Assembly: GCA_034521465.1 (NCBI GenBank)
Contig: JAXHMN010000010.1
Coordinates: forward strand, 310,001-374,000
Direction of reading: 5' to 3'
Origin: SURF-28 sp034521465
Lineage (GTDB): Bacteria > Bacteroidota > Ignavibacteria > Ignavibacteriales > Melioribacteraceae
DNA: 64,000 nucleotides
Shown: positions 1 to 9,318 of the stretch, in pieces
Layout: each line of letters opens with the position of its first letter
Numbering within the stretch: position 1 is the stretch's first letter
Made by a program: the position numbers and the translations under genes
Notes under the pieces: generated by a model
What the model saw: the letters and a program-made list of their open reading frames with translations, nothing else
Database searches by the model: none
Told to the model about the DNA's origin: nothing

Positions 1-820
1 TCGTAATTATCGTTCCTAAAAACTCTTCTTTATTCACTGCAGCTTCTAATAACTCAGGTTTAGTTCCGTTAATGATTATTGCACGTTCGGCACCGTTATC
101 TACAGCATATTTACATGCTTCTGTTTTGGGTAGCATCCCGCTCTTTATTACTTTTCCTTTCAACCCTTCGATCTCATTTGTTTTTAGTTCAGTTATGATT
201 GTGGATTCATCTTCCGGATCCATCATTAAGCCGTCAATATCCGTCATCAAAATTAATTCATCTGCATTTAATGCTGCTGCAACAAATCCGGCAAAGTTGT
301 CTGCATTAATGTTGTAATCAATACCATCGCTTCCGGCAGCAATTGTTGCGATGACTGGGATGTAATTGTTATCTAGCAATAAATCGATTATGTCTGTATT
401 AATTTTTTCAACATCACCCACCTGTCCAAGGTCGACTTGTTTTTCATCTTCGTCATAATGGTATCTTCGTTTTGCGATTGCAAGTTGTCCGTCCTTGCCT
501 GAGAGTCCAACTGCTTTTGCTCCTAGCAAATTTATTTCTCTTACGATTTTACCGTTCACTTCACCTTTGAGGGACATTTCAATATACTTCATCGCTTTTG
601 AATCAGTTTTTCTTTGTCCACCGATGAATTCGGATTTAATTCCGGCAAGTTCTAAGTTCTCTTTTATGAAAGGTCCGCCGCCGTGAACGATAACAATTTT
701 GTGTCCTTCTTTTTGCAGCTTTACAATTTTGCTTAACAGCTCACTCGTTAATTCAGGATCGACAATAGCATTGCCGCCATACTTTATAACTACAGGTTTA
801 GGTCTATCGTGTGATGACAT
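1..820 (-). CDS. argB: acetylglutamate kinase, C-terminus cut by window edge
   Basis: Phosphorylates N-acetylglutamate in the second step of arginine biosynthesis in the cytoplasm. The minus-strand reading starts at ATG 820 (MSSHDRPKPVVIKYGGNA) and stays open to position 1. The N-terminal KYGGNA phosphate-binding loop, the VHGGGPFI motif around residue 45 and the later NADNFAG segment are characteristic of the amino acid kinase fold of ArgB. About 273 residues are present, so only a short C-terminal tail is missing. It is one of the few genes in the first 30 kb with no frameshift. No other arginine gene is visible; the rest of any operon lies to the left. Confidence 0.93.
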   Translation of the reverse strand, partial: MSSHDRPKPVVIKYGGNAIVDPELTSELLSKIVKLQKEGHKIVIVHGGGPFIKENLELAGIKSEFIGGQRKTDSKAMKYIEMSLKGEVNGKIVREINLLGAKAVGLSGKDGQLAIAKRRYHYDEDEKQVDLGQVGDVEKINTDIIDLLLDNNYIPVIATIAAGSDGIDYNINADNFAGFVAAALNADELILMTDIDGLMMDPEDESTIITELKTNEIEGLKGKVIKSGMLPKTEACKYAVDNGAERAIIINGTKPELLEAAVNKEEFLGTIIT

Positions 821-1035
821 TGTTTAATTTTGTGTTATGAATAATCCAATTAATTGTTTGAAAAAGAAGCCGACAAGGGGTTCAGTGATTCTAAAAAGGT
901 GTTCCCGGTTGGTTCGATGATGTTGTTAAAAATCTTTAACATTTTGTTTTCTGTAAATCAGAGTAAAAACAAATATATCAATATGATTGGCGTTATTCAA
1001 ATTTTTGAAGAGTGTAAGTTAAAGAAGGGTTTCAG

Positions 1036-1298
1036 TTATTCATAATGAGTCCACATTCTGATGACTTTTACAATTTTTCTTCCTCATATACTTGATATAC
1101 AATTCTGTGTTGAATGTTAATTCTTCTTGAAAAAGCACCGGTTAAATCACCTCTTAATTTTTCAAAGGAAGGATTTTTAGAGAATGGATTATCTCGCAGA
1201 ACATCAATTATTCTTTCCGCCTTTTCCTTTAAACCGGCTGATGTAATCCGCTTAGCATCTTTTTGAGCTTGTTTTGTAAAAACGACTTTCCAACTCAC
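1036..1298 (-). CDS. yoeB: YoeB-family mRNA interferase toxin, one-base frameshift near the C-terminus
   Basis: Ribosome-dependent mRNA endonuclease of a type II toxin-antitoxin pair. The start at 1298 (MSWKVVFTKQAQKDAKR) overlaps the antitoxin stop by four bases, a normal arrangement for this module. As written the frame ends at 1068 after EEEKL. Adding one T to the T-run at 1074-1078 restores the conserved YoeB tail VKVIRMWTHYE followed by a stop at 1036. The C-terminal histidine and tyrosine are needed for cleavage in this family, so the frame matters. Because the lost tail is intact one base out of frame, I favour a sequence error over a dead toxin. Confidence 0.88.
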
Positions 1299-1537
1299 CA
1301 GCCGGGGTCCTCGGAGGTTTCAGAAAGCGGAGTTTTCATTCCTTCAACAATTGATTCACGCATACCGGGAATTGAGAGAAGGTATAAAGTTTCTTCAATC
1401 GCTCTCCAATCTTCCTCAGATATTAATACTGCATTACCCCGTTTACCGGTAATTTGAACCGGGGTACTCTCTTTAATTGCCGAATCAATTAGTTTGTATA
1501 AATCTTTTCTTGCGTTTGTTACTGATATCGTCTTCAT
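1295..1537 (-). CDS. yefM: YefM-family antitoxin
   Basis: DNA-binding antitoxin that neutralises YoeB and represses its own promoter. The 80-residue protein has the Phd/YefM pattern: MKTISVTNARKDLYKLID at the N-terminus, a GKRGNAVLISEEDW core and an acidic C-terminal tail (LSETSEDPGW) that binds the toxin. Its stop overlaps the yoeB start, so the two are co-transcribed. The region just upstream (1538-1600) contains TTAACGTACGTAAT, whose central ACGTACGT is palindromic and could be the operator; that is inference. Confidence 0.92.
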   Translation of the reverse strand: MKTISVTNARKDLYKLIDSAIKESTPVQITGKRGNAVLISEEDWRAIEETLYLLSIPGMRESIVEGMKTPLSETSEDPGW

Positions 1538-1603
1538 TTTACTATCTCTAATTTATTGGACTTAACGTACGTAATTAGATACGCTTTGTCAAGTTAAGAT
1601 AAA

Positions 1604-1903
1604 TTATAAATCAACAACAGCCATCATATAAAACCAAGTTGAATTATCTTTACCGAAATTTTCTTCAAAGATTTCTCCCGGTAAAAACAATCCGCCTCCG
1701 ATTTCAAAATCCAAGTAATCATTGTAATCATAAGTTAAAACAAGATCGAACTCTGTTCCGAAACTGTTTGACTTGGAATCATTTGCTAAAGTGTAATCTT
1801 CGGCTGAGTTAAAAATGTGAAGTGCTGATTTTATTTTGAGTTTACCAATGGATTTCATTCCGGCTTTAACGTGAATATCCATTAATCCAACGCCAAAAGT
1901 ATC
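1604..1903 (-). pseudogene. C-terminal fragment of an alginate-export-like porin, cut off by an IS110 element
   Basis: About 100 residues of an outer-membrane beta-barrel. The sequence runs DTFGVGLMDIHVKAG, then amphipathic strands, and ends with an aromatic strand (STWFYMMAVVDL) typical of a barrel C-terminus. It is the downstream half of the gene whose N-terminal half lies at 4438-5418 on the same strand; the IS110 block sits between them. The junction shows ATCTATC at 1901-1907 and again at 4431-4437, consistent with a duplicated target. The segment itself has no internal stop, so decay after insertion appears slight. The assignment to the alginate export family is from overall similarity remembered for Ignavibacteria porins and is moderate. 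Confidence 0.7.
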
Positions 1904-1907
1904 TATC

Positions 1908-2280
1908 AGAAAAGAAAGTCAAGAAAATAATTCATATCCCACCCGGGGTTTCCCCGGTGATACCGACCTTGCTTTCGGTCGAACAAGCTATTAATTCATG
2001 AGAACTTAAATCTTCGGTAATTCGTACTCTGATAATTCTTTCTTTGTATTTATCATTAAGCTGAGATTAATAATTTTTCTACGCATCTATTTGAGTCTTT
2101 CCCGTATCAGTGTATTATGACTATGGCAAATTTTAGAATAAATAGGAGAGGGTCAGCCATTCCCTGAATATCTCAAGTTTATTTGGTATATACTTTTGGT
2201 TGAACTCTCTTCCCAACAGTTGTAGAAACATCTTCTGCATCAATAATTTTGATTTATGTTCTCTTTGTTTCATAGTTAAT
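1908..2280 (-). ncRNA. candidate IS110 bridge RNA region (copy A)
   Basis: The non-coding stretch 3' of the transposase is conserved between both copies (this one and 2958-3334) and contains strong hairpins. One is CCGGGG-AAA-CCCCGG at 1940-1956 and the next is CGACC-GAAAGCAA-GGTCG just beside it. Programmable bridge RNAs are known to come from the non-coding end of IS110 elements, on the 3' side in the IS1111 group. The call rests on position, conservation and pairing only; no transcript start or targeting loops were identified. Confidence 0.4.
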
Positions 2281-2951
2281 TTATAGTCGTATTAAGTTCT
2301 CTCTCCATTTATATGGTTGTATCTTTTCTTCGGATTTTAACATCCCGTAGGTAATAGTAGCAATATGACGCGCAACAGCATTTCTCGCATTATGAATTTC
2401 AATGCCCTTACCTAATAAGTATTCATAGTAGTCTTTGATGGGGTTGTTGTTAACTGTTATAGAAATTAAAGCAGCAGTTTTGTAAACTGATTTCAGAGTT
2501 CTGTTAAATCTTGGTTCTGTAAACCGTAAGTTTTTTGCCCGCTTATTCTTTTGCGTTTTACTAATCCGCAGTATGCTAGATAATTTCCTTCTTCGGAAAT
2601 CTCTTTGCATCAACGACATTGGCAAGTATTTTCACTGCAGAAACAATTTCGATTCCTGGGATCTTTCGTAAATTTTTTAGTAGTGTATTGCGTCGGGCAA
2701 TTTTAAGAAATAATGCTTGATACTGTTTTTTATCTTTTTCGTAGGTCTCAATATTTTTATCAATTATTCCAAGTATAAAACTGTTAGTTTCAGATTCCAA
2801 AGTTTCTTTACGGAAATTTTTTCCCTCGCTTCTGAATATCGATGATCTTTGGTTTTTGATTCTTACACCGGCTTTTATAACATCTTCGTAAGCACTAACA
2901 TATTTTCTCAACTCAAATAATTCGTTGTGTGTGTGGTATACTTCTTTAAGC
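1908..2951 (-). mobile_element. truncated IS110-family element, tandem copy A
   Basis: This block and 2958-4024 are near-identical direct repeats. Both start with AGAAAAGAAAGTCAAGAAAA, followed by roughly 370 bases of non-coding sequence and then the C-terminal part of a transposase. Copy A contains transposase residues from LLKEVYHTHNELFELRKY onward (2281-2953) but lacks the N-terminal catalytic part present in copy B. It is followed directly by ATCTATA and the start of copy B. The copies differ by scattered short indels. A real tandem insertion and an assembly artefact that collapsed part of one copy are both possible. Confidence 0.75.
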
Positions 2952-2953
2952 AT
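2281..2953 (-). pseudogene. IS110-family transposase, C-terminal part only (copy A)
   Basis: Two overlapping reading frames (2576-2953 and 2281-2625) together give the C-terminal half of an IS110-type transposase. A coiled, charged middle region (KNIETYEKDKKQYQALF) is followed by LRKIPGIEIVSAVKILANVVDAKRFPKK, the helix-hairpin-helix entry of the Transposase_20 domain. After one frame change it continues to NAVARHIATITYGMLKSEEKIQPY. The N-terminal DEDD nuclease domain is absent from this copy, so it cannot be an active transposase by itself. Confidence 0.8.
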
Positions 2954-2957
2954 CTAT

Positions 2958-4430
2958 AGAAAAGAAAGTCAAGAAAATAATTCTAACCCGACCCTGGGGC
3001 TTTGCCTGGTGATACCGACCTTGCTTTCGGTCGAACAAGCTATTAATTCATGAGAACTTAAATCTTCGGTAATTCGTACTTGATAATTCTTTCTTTGTAT
3101 TTATCATTAAGCTGAGATTAAATAATTTTTCTACGCATCTGATTTGAAGTCTTTCCCGTATCAGTGTATTATGACTATGGCAAATTTTAGAATAAATAGG
3201 AGAGGGTTAGCCATTCCCTAATATCTCAAGTTTATTTGGTATATACTTTTGGTTGAACTCTCTCTCCCAACAGTTGTAGAAACATCTTCTGCATCAATAA
3301 TTTTGATTTATGTTCTCTTTGTTTCATAGTTAATTTATAGTCGTATTAAGTTCTCTTCTCCATTTATACGGTTGACATTTTCTTCGCGGATTTTAACATC
3401 CCGTAGGTAATAGCAGCAATATGACGCGCAACAGCATTTCTCGCATTATGAATTTCAATGCCCTTACCTAATAAGCATTTCATAGTAGTCTTTGATGGGG
3501 TTGTCGTTGCCAACTGTTATAGAAATTAAAGCAGCAGTTTTGTAAACTGATTTCAGAGAGTTCTGTTAAATTCTTGGTTCGTAAAACCGTAAGTTCTTTG
3601 CCCGCTTATTCTTTTGCGTTTTACTAATCCGCAGTATGCTAGATAATTTCCTTTCTTCGGAAATCTCTTTGCATCAACGACATTGGCAAGTATTTTCACT
3701 GCAGAAACAATTTCGATTCCTGGCATTATTTCCGAAATTTTTTAGTAGTGTATTGCGTCGGGCAATTTTAAGAAATAATGCTTGATACTGTTTTTTATCT
3801 TTTTCGTAGGTCTCGATATTTTTATCAATTATTCCAAGTATAAAACTGTTAGTTTCAGATTCCAAAGTTTCTTGACGGAAATTTTTTCCCTCGCTTCTGA
3901 ATATTGATGATCTTTGGTTTTTTGATTCTTACACCGGCTTTTATAACATCTTCTTCGGTAAGCACTAACATATTCTTCTCAACGTCAAATAATTCCGTTG
4001 TGTGTGTGGTATACTTCTTTAAGCAATCCATTTCTTAAGAGGAGACAAAGTTTCTCGGTGGATCAAGTATTTCATCTCTTGGCACCATCTAATAATAATC
4101 TATTTCGATATGGATCACAGATGAGAATGTAATCAACATAATCAGCTAGCTCAACATATAACCACTGGGCTGCCGGACATTCTTCAATCGTTATTATTTT
4201 GCTTCCCTTAAGATTATGAAGGTAATCTTTCGGATGGATCAGATTACTTTTAATATCTAGTAGAGCGCATCTGTCCTGACTTCCGAGTTGAAGATGCTAT
4301 AGCCATATTATTCTGGGACCAATCAACAGCGATATAGTGATCACACCTGAAGCGGTCTATTGTTATTTGTTGTTTCTAAGTGTTACAATACTGTCGTTCA
4401 TTTTTGAGGGCTCCTTTTTTTTGAGATGCC
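2958..4430 (-). mobile_element. IS110-family element, tandem copy B (full length)
   Basis: The longer of the two tandem copies, flanked on the right by GAGATGCC and the putative target copy ATCTATC (4431-4437). The element carries one transposase gene on the minus strand, only about 29 bases of leader before it and about 377 bases of non-coding sequence after it. That layout, with the long non-coding part 3' of the gene, is known for the IS1111 subgroup of IS110. No obvious terminal inverted repeats are seen, as expected for the family. Confidence 0.78.
3335..4401 (-). pseudogene. IS110-family transposase (copy B), heavily frameshifted
   Basis: Start ATG at 4401 is preceded by a good ribosome site (AAAAGGAG). 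Reading across frames gives YIAVDWSQNNMAIAS, TIEECPAAQWLYVELADYVDYILICDPYRNRLL and DGAKRDEIL, i.e. the D, E and D positions of the RuvC-like DEDD domain. This is followed by the same C-terminal domain as copy A. Many single-base indels break the frame, more than in copy A. Since the two copies disagree mostly by indels in short runs, part of this damage is likely sequence error, but an intact gene cannot be claimed. Confidence 0.75.
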
Positions 4431-4437
4431 ATCTATC

Positions 4438-5418
4438 GCTGAAAGATGATTTAACATAATTTGTAACAATTTGCACCACGAAAATTGTGAGACCTTCTTC
4501 TTCCTAATATGCCATTCCGTGGAAAATAATCCATGTAACCGAGATACTTATGTCCCGCTCCGAACCACCGGCTGTATTCTCTATACTCGTTATCTATTAA
4601 ATAATCTTCCCCATTCTCATCTCCGCTGTAATAATCAACGCCTGCTCAGCCACGGTTTCACTTCAGCGTTAAAAGTGTAGCTGGCATTATAGCCTGCAAA
4701 GAAAGCGGACAAACTTTGCGGTCCATCTTCTCTTTCGTCACCAAATTGCGAAATGAATTCTGCTTGATGTGAGAAACCATTAATCTTCCAATCAAATATG
4801 CACCAACTGCAAACGCATTGAAGGGATATGAAGCCACGGTCAAACTGAGTAAATTGCAAATGGTTGAAGTTTGTCACTTCGATGAACTGCAGTTATGCAA
4901 ATGCGCCAAGAACATTTTCATCAAGCGAATCTCCGGGAAACCGCTTTCGGCTGTTCTGAATGCAAAAAGGTCAAGCTTTGTTTTCACAGATTGCAGAAAT
5001 GTATTCGAAGAGTCACACCGTCAAAACTTCTACCGATGTTGTTCCAGTTATGCTAGCCATTATACGCTCAGTTCCGTAAGAGGCATGAATTCTGCCGGCT
5101 TTCAAATCAACCGGTAAATCAAAGATTGTTGACTTGAAGATATGCTAATGAACATTAGAGAATTTTTGTGTTAGAAATTGTGCCGGGTTCTTCACGAAAG
5201 TTCTTGAATCCTGAACCTGGAAAAATGCCGTTAAATTGTTAGTGGGATTGAATTTCACTCCAAACCGCGAACGCATTTCACCGTAAGTTTGAAAATCTAT
5301 ATTGCTGTTGAAATCTTTGTTGTCAAACCGCGGTCTCATCTGACCCAGAATTTTACTGTTTCTTGTGCCGTGGTCGAAAGAAAGAGCACTAGAAAAGAAA
5401 CCAATAGAAATATTTCAT
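4438..5418 (-). pseudogene. N-terminal part of the IS-split alginate-export-like porin
   Basis: Start ATG at 5418 follows AAGAAGGAGAAATA, a strong ribosome site. The leader MKYFYWFLF and a short hydrophobic stretch form a signal peptide. Then come MRPRFDNKDFNSNIDFQTYGEMRSRFGVKF, VQDSRTF, DLPVDLKAGRIHASYGTERI and YFVGAYLIGRL-like barrel strands, spread over three frames by indels. The reading reaches YSRWFGAGHKYLGYMDYF before the IS110 boundary at 4430 and should continue at 1903. The opening RPRFDNK-type motif and the GYMD segment match alginate-export-like porins. The function is probably outer-membrane diffusion, but the substrate is unknown. Confidence 0.65.
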
Positions 5419-5583
5419 TATTTCTCCTTCTTATTAGAAACTGGGGTTGGAAATATATTTGTTTTCCTCAAGAAATAAAATAAATATCTTCAAATTAAAG
5501 GTGCTGGAAAACCCATTAATATTTCCTCAACATTTCGTAAACATAAGCGAATTGTTTATCACTTTGACTTATCATGTTTTATA

Positions 5584-5602
5584 TAGTACTTTTTTTAGTA
5601 CT
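5584..5602. promoter_or_regulatory. paired AGTACT palindromes, possible antitoxin operator
   Basis: Two copies of the six-base palindrome AGTACT lie at 5585-5590 and 5597-5602, twelve bases apart and so about one helical turn. They sit about 30 bases before the antitoxin start at 5630. Type II antitoxins usually repress from such paired sites. The functional reading is inference. Confidence 0.4.
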
Positions 5603-5629
5603 TTATCAATTGATTAGAAGGCGAATAAA

Positions 5630-5831
5630 ATGACAAAACTTTTTTCTGCAAACGATTAAAACAAAAGGAATAAAAAGCAATAGAAAAATCTCTGCAAAAC
5701 GAAGAAGAAGCTATTATAACGGTTAGAGGCAAAAAAAATTTATACGTGTCCCAATCAAGCAACACAATGCTTAAAGAGAATATGAACTAGAAGCCGCGAT
5801 TAAAGAAACACTTAAAAATAAAAGAGGGTAA
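5630..5831 (+). CDS. Phd/RelB-like antitoxin, frameshifted
   Basis: Short antitoxin of a second toxin-antitoxin pair. The start ATG at 5630 follows AGAAGGCGA. The reading MTKLFSAND, then (one base out) LKTKGIKAIEKSLQNEEEAIITVRGKKKFIRV and YELEAAIKETLKNKRG, has the prevent-host-death pattern: a substrate-like N-terminal half, a VRGK turn and an acidic helical tail. Two or three single-base losses in A-runs break the frame. The stop at 5829-5831 is three bases from the toxin start. It is on the plus strand, opposite to its neighbours. Confidence 0.65.
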
Positions 5832-5833
5832 AT

Positions 5834-6149
5834 TTGTTGAAATCTGAAGAAACATTTATAAAGAGATTCGAGTGTTATAAAATTATTTATACCGAGCGAT
5901 ACATTAAAAAAACTGTTAAGTTCTTCAAAGCTCACCTGAAATCCTTTCGCAATATGAAAAAGCGCTAAAGCTGTCGGAACTCAACCCTACTTCATCCTTC
6001 ACTTCGTTTACATAAACTAAAAGGAAAGCTATTACCGATTTATATTCTGTATCCATTAATATTACATACCGCTTAAATCTAATCTTTATCATCAAGAACA
6101 AATCATTCCGATCGACATTGGAAAACACGACGATATTTATAAAAGTTGA
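5834..6149 (+). CDS. RelE/YafQ-like toxin, frameshifted
   Basis: Probable mRNA endonuclease toxin partnered with the upstream antitoxin. From a TTG start near 5834 the protein reads LKSEETFIKRFECYKIIYTERYIKKTVKFFKAHPEILSQYEKALKLLELNP, then in other frames HPSLRLHKLKGKL, IYSVSINITYRLNLIFIIK and IPIDIGKHDDIYK, with a stop at 6147-6149. The LNP..PSLR.HKLKG motif, the SV.I...YR strand and the IG.HD.IY tail are hallmarks of the YafQ branch. The C-terminal histidine used in catalysis is present. At least three indels separate the segments. The gene ends just before the convergent TonB receptor gene. Confidence 0.68.
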
Positions 6150-6169
6150 ACAAATTATTTTAAGTCTTT

Positions 6170-8136
6170 CTAACCACGTCATTTTCAATCCGACAAAAAA
6201 CTTTCTGCCCGCTTGCGGAAATCCGTATCAGTTTCGTAATATAAGTCTAATAAATTATTTGCTCTTACATACAGAATATAATTATCAAAAACTGTATGTG
6301 ATGCCCGCACATTTGCGAGCAAGTAATTATCCATTTTAAGAAATTCCCTTGAATCGGCATCCACACCGCCGTATTTGCCTCCAACAAGTAAAAGTTCTGC
6401 ACGCAGCTCATGTTCTCAAAACTTAAATTGATAATTAGGGACAAGAGATAGAACATGTTCAGGACGAGTATTCGAATATTTCACTTTGTGCATCATCAGA
6501 AACATTTTTTCGCTGAGAGATATGTGTATGCAAAATTCACATTTGAGGTTTTCCAACCGGAGAATTCAGACCAAGTTCGGCACCTTTCATTTCTGCTTTG
6601 CCGATCTTCTGATATTGTCTTAACCCATCTTCTAAAAAAACCAGGTTAATCAGATCATCTATTGTGCTGTAGAAAATGTTTCCGTTGAGTAATAGATTGC
6701 TACTTACTTTGTAATCAATTCCCAGTTCGCTGTTGATGCTTTGCTCAACATTTAAGTTAAGGATTAGCAACATCTCTCCCAAGATAGTTTCACTGTAAAA
6801 CTCTCTTCAATGTAGGAAAGCGGTTCTTCTTTGATGTGTTGATGTGAAGTGATATTTCACTCATTTGAATTTATAATTCAATCCGAGCAAACACATTTAC
6901 CGAAGAACTCTGGCTTCTCTATCATTTCCTTCCGAATAGATCGGAGTAAGTAAATCATAGCCAACAGCAGCAACAGCTGATAATTTTTCACTTAAGTTTA
7001 TATCTTGTTCAATGCCGCTGCTTAGCAAAGAAGCTTCATAACTCGAAAAATCCTTCGTTAAAATTTCCTTCTTCTTTATGAACATCTTTTTTCCAAGTAA
7101 AAGAAATTCTTGCCTAGCCCGAAACTCGAAGCATCAATATCGTTGAGCAAATTAACGCCGAAGGAATGGTCGTCGTAAGTCGACTGGAAAGCATATTTCA
7201 TATCTTGACTTGTGAATGAGCCATCATCATAAGAATTGAGAACGTTTTTATAGGTGTCGTAAAAAAACGTTCCCCTTAAAGTTAAACGAAGAACCGATTC
7301 CGGAAGCTGAACATTAAGTTGTTTTGTTGTTTTATTCCACTCGGTGTAACGCGGTCAATATCGGGGACGTGATGTGTAAACATCTGTCGGAACTCCCTTT
7401 TCATTCTCAACTATCATCAATGAGTAAGCGAGATTAAAATTATAAAAATCGTTTACTCCAACCTTCAGCATTCGCCCTAAGTTCTTCGATAATCGCTGTT
7501 GTTTCTCCTTCCGCCGTCTTCTGTTTTGATAATTACTTCGTATCTTCCGGAATATCAAAACCATCCGATTTTGAATAACCGGCATTAAGCACGCAATACA
7601 ACTTTCCAAATCCACCACTTAAATTAAGCGATGTCGAATGCGCCGCACCGGATTCAATTTCCTGAGCGACGCGGTTTTATCCATTTCATTTTTTGTAATA
7701 AAGTTTATGGTGCCGCCGATAAGAGTTTGAACCGTAAGCAAGCGAAGGCATTCCTTTTGAAACGGTTATTTTTTCGATTGAGCTTTTGGGCAAGTTGCTT
7801 AAATCGACTAAACCTGAATACGGTTCGTAATAATGCGACACCATCTAAGAAAACCGTTATCTGTCTTTGATCGGATCCGCGCATATAAATTTTTGATTCG
7901 TTTTTCTGATGTGGTTGTAATATACAACCCAGGTAAATATTTGAGTGGGTCAGTTACATTGTAACCGTCGGTTCCGATTTATTTCGTTCAGTTTAACGTC
8001 AACTACCGAAGACGCATTAACCAAATTGCTGTAGGTCGATGTAACAACAACTTCGCCAAGATTATAATTTTTTAACGCGTCTTGTTGCGCATACATAAGT
8101 GTAAAAAGTGATAAAAGTAAAAATCATTTTCTTCAT
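6170..8136 (-). CDS. TonB-dependent outer-membrane receptor, frameshifted
   Basis: Outer-membrane gated channel for a scarce nutrient. The start at 8136 gives a signal peptide (MKKMIFTFITFYT...YAQQ). A plug domain follows (NLGEVVVTSTYSNLVNASSV, DPLKYLPGLYI, FLDGVALYEPYSG, GMPSLAYGSNSLGG) and then a long barrel ending in VRANNLFDLYYETDTGF and VGLKMTW. The length of about 650 residues is normal for the BtuB/siderophore class. Indels break the frame many times but every segment is recoverable. The stop is uncertain by a few codons. It starts one base after the stop of an ECF-like membrane gene (8138-8698), so the two are probably co-expressed and serve uptake of the same molecule; a vitamin such as cobalamin is a guess. 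Confidence 0.8.
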
Positions 8137-8137
8137 T

Positions 8138-8698
8138 TCATTCCTCGTTAAGTCTATTATTTGTAATTATATTTTCCGGTTTGTGTAAAAGTGGGTATAT
8201 CACTTTTGCCATCAGTTCGGCGGGATTTTTCAACGACGTTTTAATTGAGTTGTTCTCTTTTTCTAACTCTGAACAAAATTCCTGATTTAACACTCGGCAG
8301 CATCTCCTCGGCTTTATGCAAGACATTATCGAATTCCTCCAATCCTTTTCGTTTCCAAAAGGCATTTATATGTTTTCTCTGTTTGTTGTTCGATTTAATA
8401 GAGTGATTGAACTTATACTTACGACCGCTCTGACAGAACATTCCGAAGTCCGTTTATATAATGCTTCGGCTGAAAATGTAATCCCGAATAATTGGTTGTT
8501 CTGTTCACCGATTATCATGGGCTGAATAATTACTACTATTACTTAAAAGAAAGTAGATTGACTCCCTTTTAGATAATCTCAGAATACTTACATCAATTTG
8601 CGAACAGATTATCATCGCAATTATCGAAAGCGGTATCACAAACTTCCGCCAGGGAGAATAATTGCGGATAGTACAACGAGCCCGACCAAGTATTTCAT
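8138..8698 (-). CDS. membrane protein, possible ECF-transporter T-component-like
   Basis: I do not recognise this with certainty. From ATG 8698 the protein opens with a hydrophobic segment (MKYLVGLVVLSAIILP, then KFVIPLSIIAMIICSQIDVSILRLSK) and continues through frame changes. It ends with a cytoplasmic-looking helix region, NIYAFWKRKGLEEFDNVLHKAEEMLPSVK, and SLKNPAELMAKVIYPLLHKP. The pattern RKxGLEEF followed by an amphipathic helix resembles the coupling helices of CbiQ/EcfT proteins. It is translationally coupled to the TonB receptor downstream and follows an S-component-like gene, which supports an uptake role. No ATPase gene is seen nearby. Confidence 0.4.
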
Positions 8699-8699
8699 T

Positions 8700-9318
8700 T
8701 TTCTTTTCTCCATTAAACTTTGTATTTGTCTGCCGACAGAAAAACCGAAGAGACGCCGAAAGCGCTCCGGAATGTTAAGTGAACAAACGGAACCGAAAGA
8801 AGAGCAATCAAAACTATATTTTCGGCAAGACCAGTTTTATTAGTGACATTTAGAACGAGTCGATAATAAACTTTGGAAATATCGGTGCCGAGAAAGATTG
8901 CCTGCATTATTAATCCGTGTAGTAATGTGTAAGTCATTATTAGCGCACCCTGCGATTACACAAGTAATTCTATTGAGACTCGAACCTGTTTAATAAATCA
9001 CTTCTGCGATCAGCGACTCGATTCAGAATTGCGGCGAAGCGAGTTATGTTAAAACCAACTCCAGAAAAAGCCGGAACGCTGCCCGTGACGATGCCGAGTA
9101 GCAACAGAGAACCCTTATAATTGAGAACCGATCTTGCAGTAACAAGAATGAGCAATTGCGGCAAGCGACATTAATGCAACTCGTCACGGCAACGGAATTT
9201 TTGATGCGTGAAGAAAAGTGCCAATCGATATTTCAGCCAATCCCCACACCGCCGCAAAGACCGCGGTGTTGACCAAATTGCTTTCCGATAGTTTTTCTAT
9301 TTTTAATAATTTTATCAT
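8700..9318 (-). CDS. predicted membrane protein, ECF S-component-like, frameshifted
   Basis: The start at 9318 reads MIKLLKIEKLSESNLVNTAVFAAVWGLAEISIGTFLHASKIPLP. Later segments are ALILVTARSVLNYKGSLLLLGIVTG, VGFNITRFAAILIESLIAEVIYKTG, IMTYTLLHGLIMQAIFLGTDI and IVLIALL. Six or so hydrophobic segments in about 200 residues suit an ECF S-component-like fold. A paralogue with the same landmarks (W/GVAEI.IG, RG/GSILLLG) lies at 18984-19555 beside the HAO operon. The exact stop is blurred by indels. The substrate is unknown; adjacency to a TonB receptor suggests uptake of a large cofactor. Confidence 0.42.

Noticed and set aside
854..1045. Plus-strand 63-residue reading frame with a start
   Set aside because: No homology, low-complexity start, overlaps the restored yoeB end; intergenic noise.
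4471..5117. Plus-strand frames opposite the porin N-terminus
   Set aside because: Mirror of the porin coding strand; the minus strand gives a clear beta-barrel sequence.
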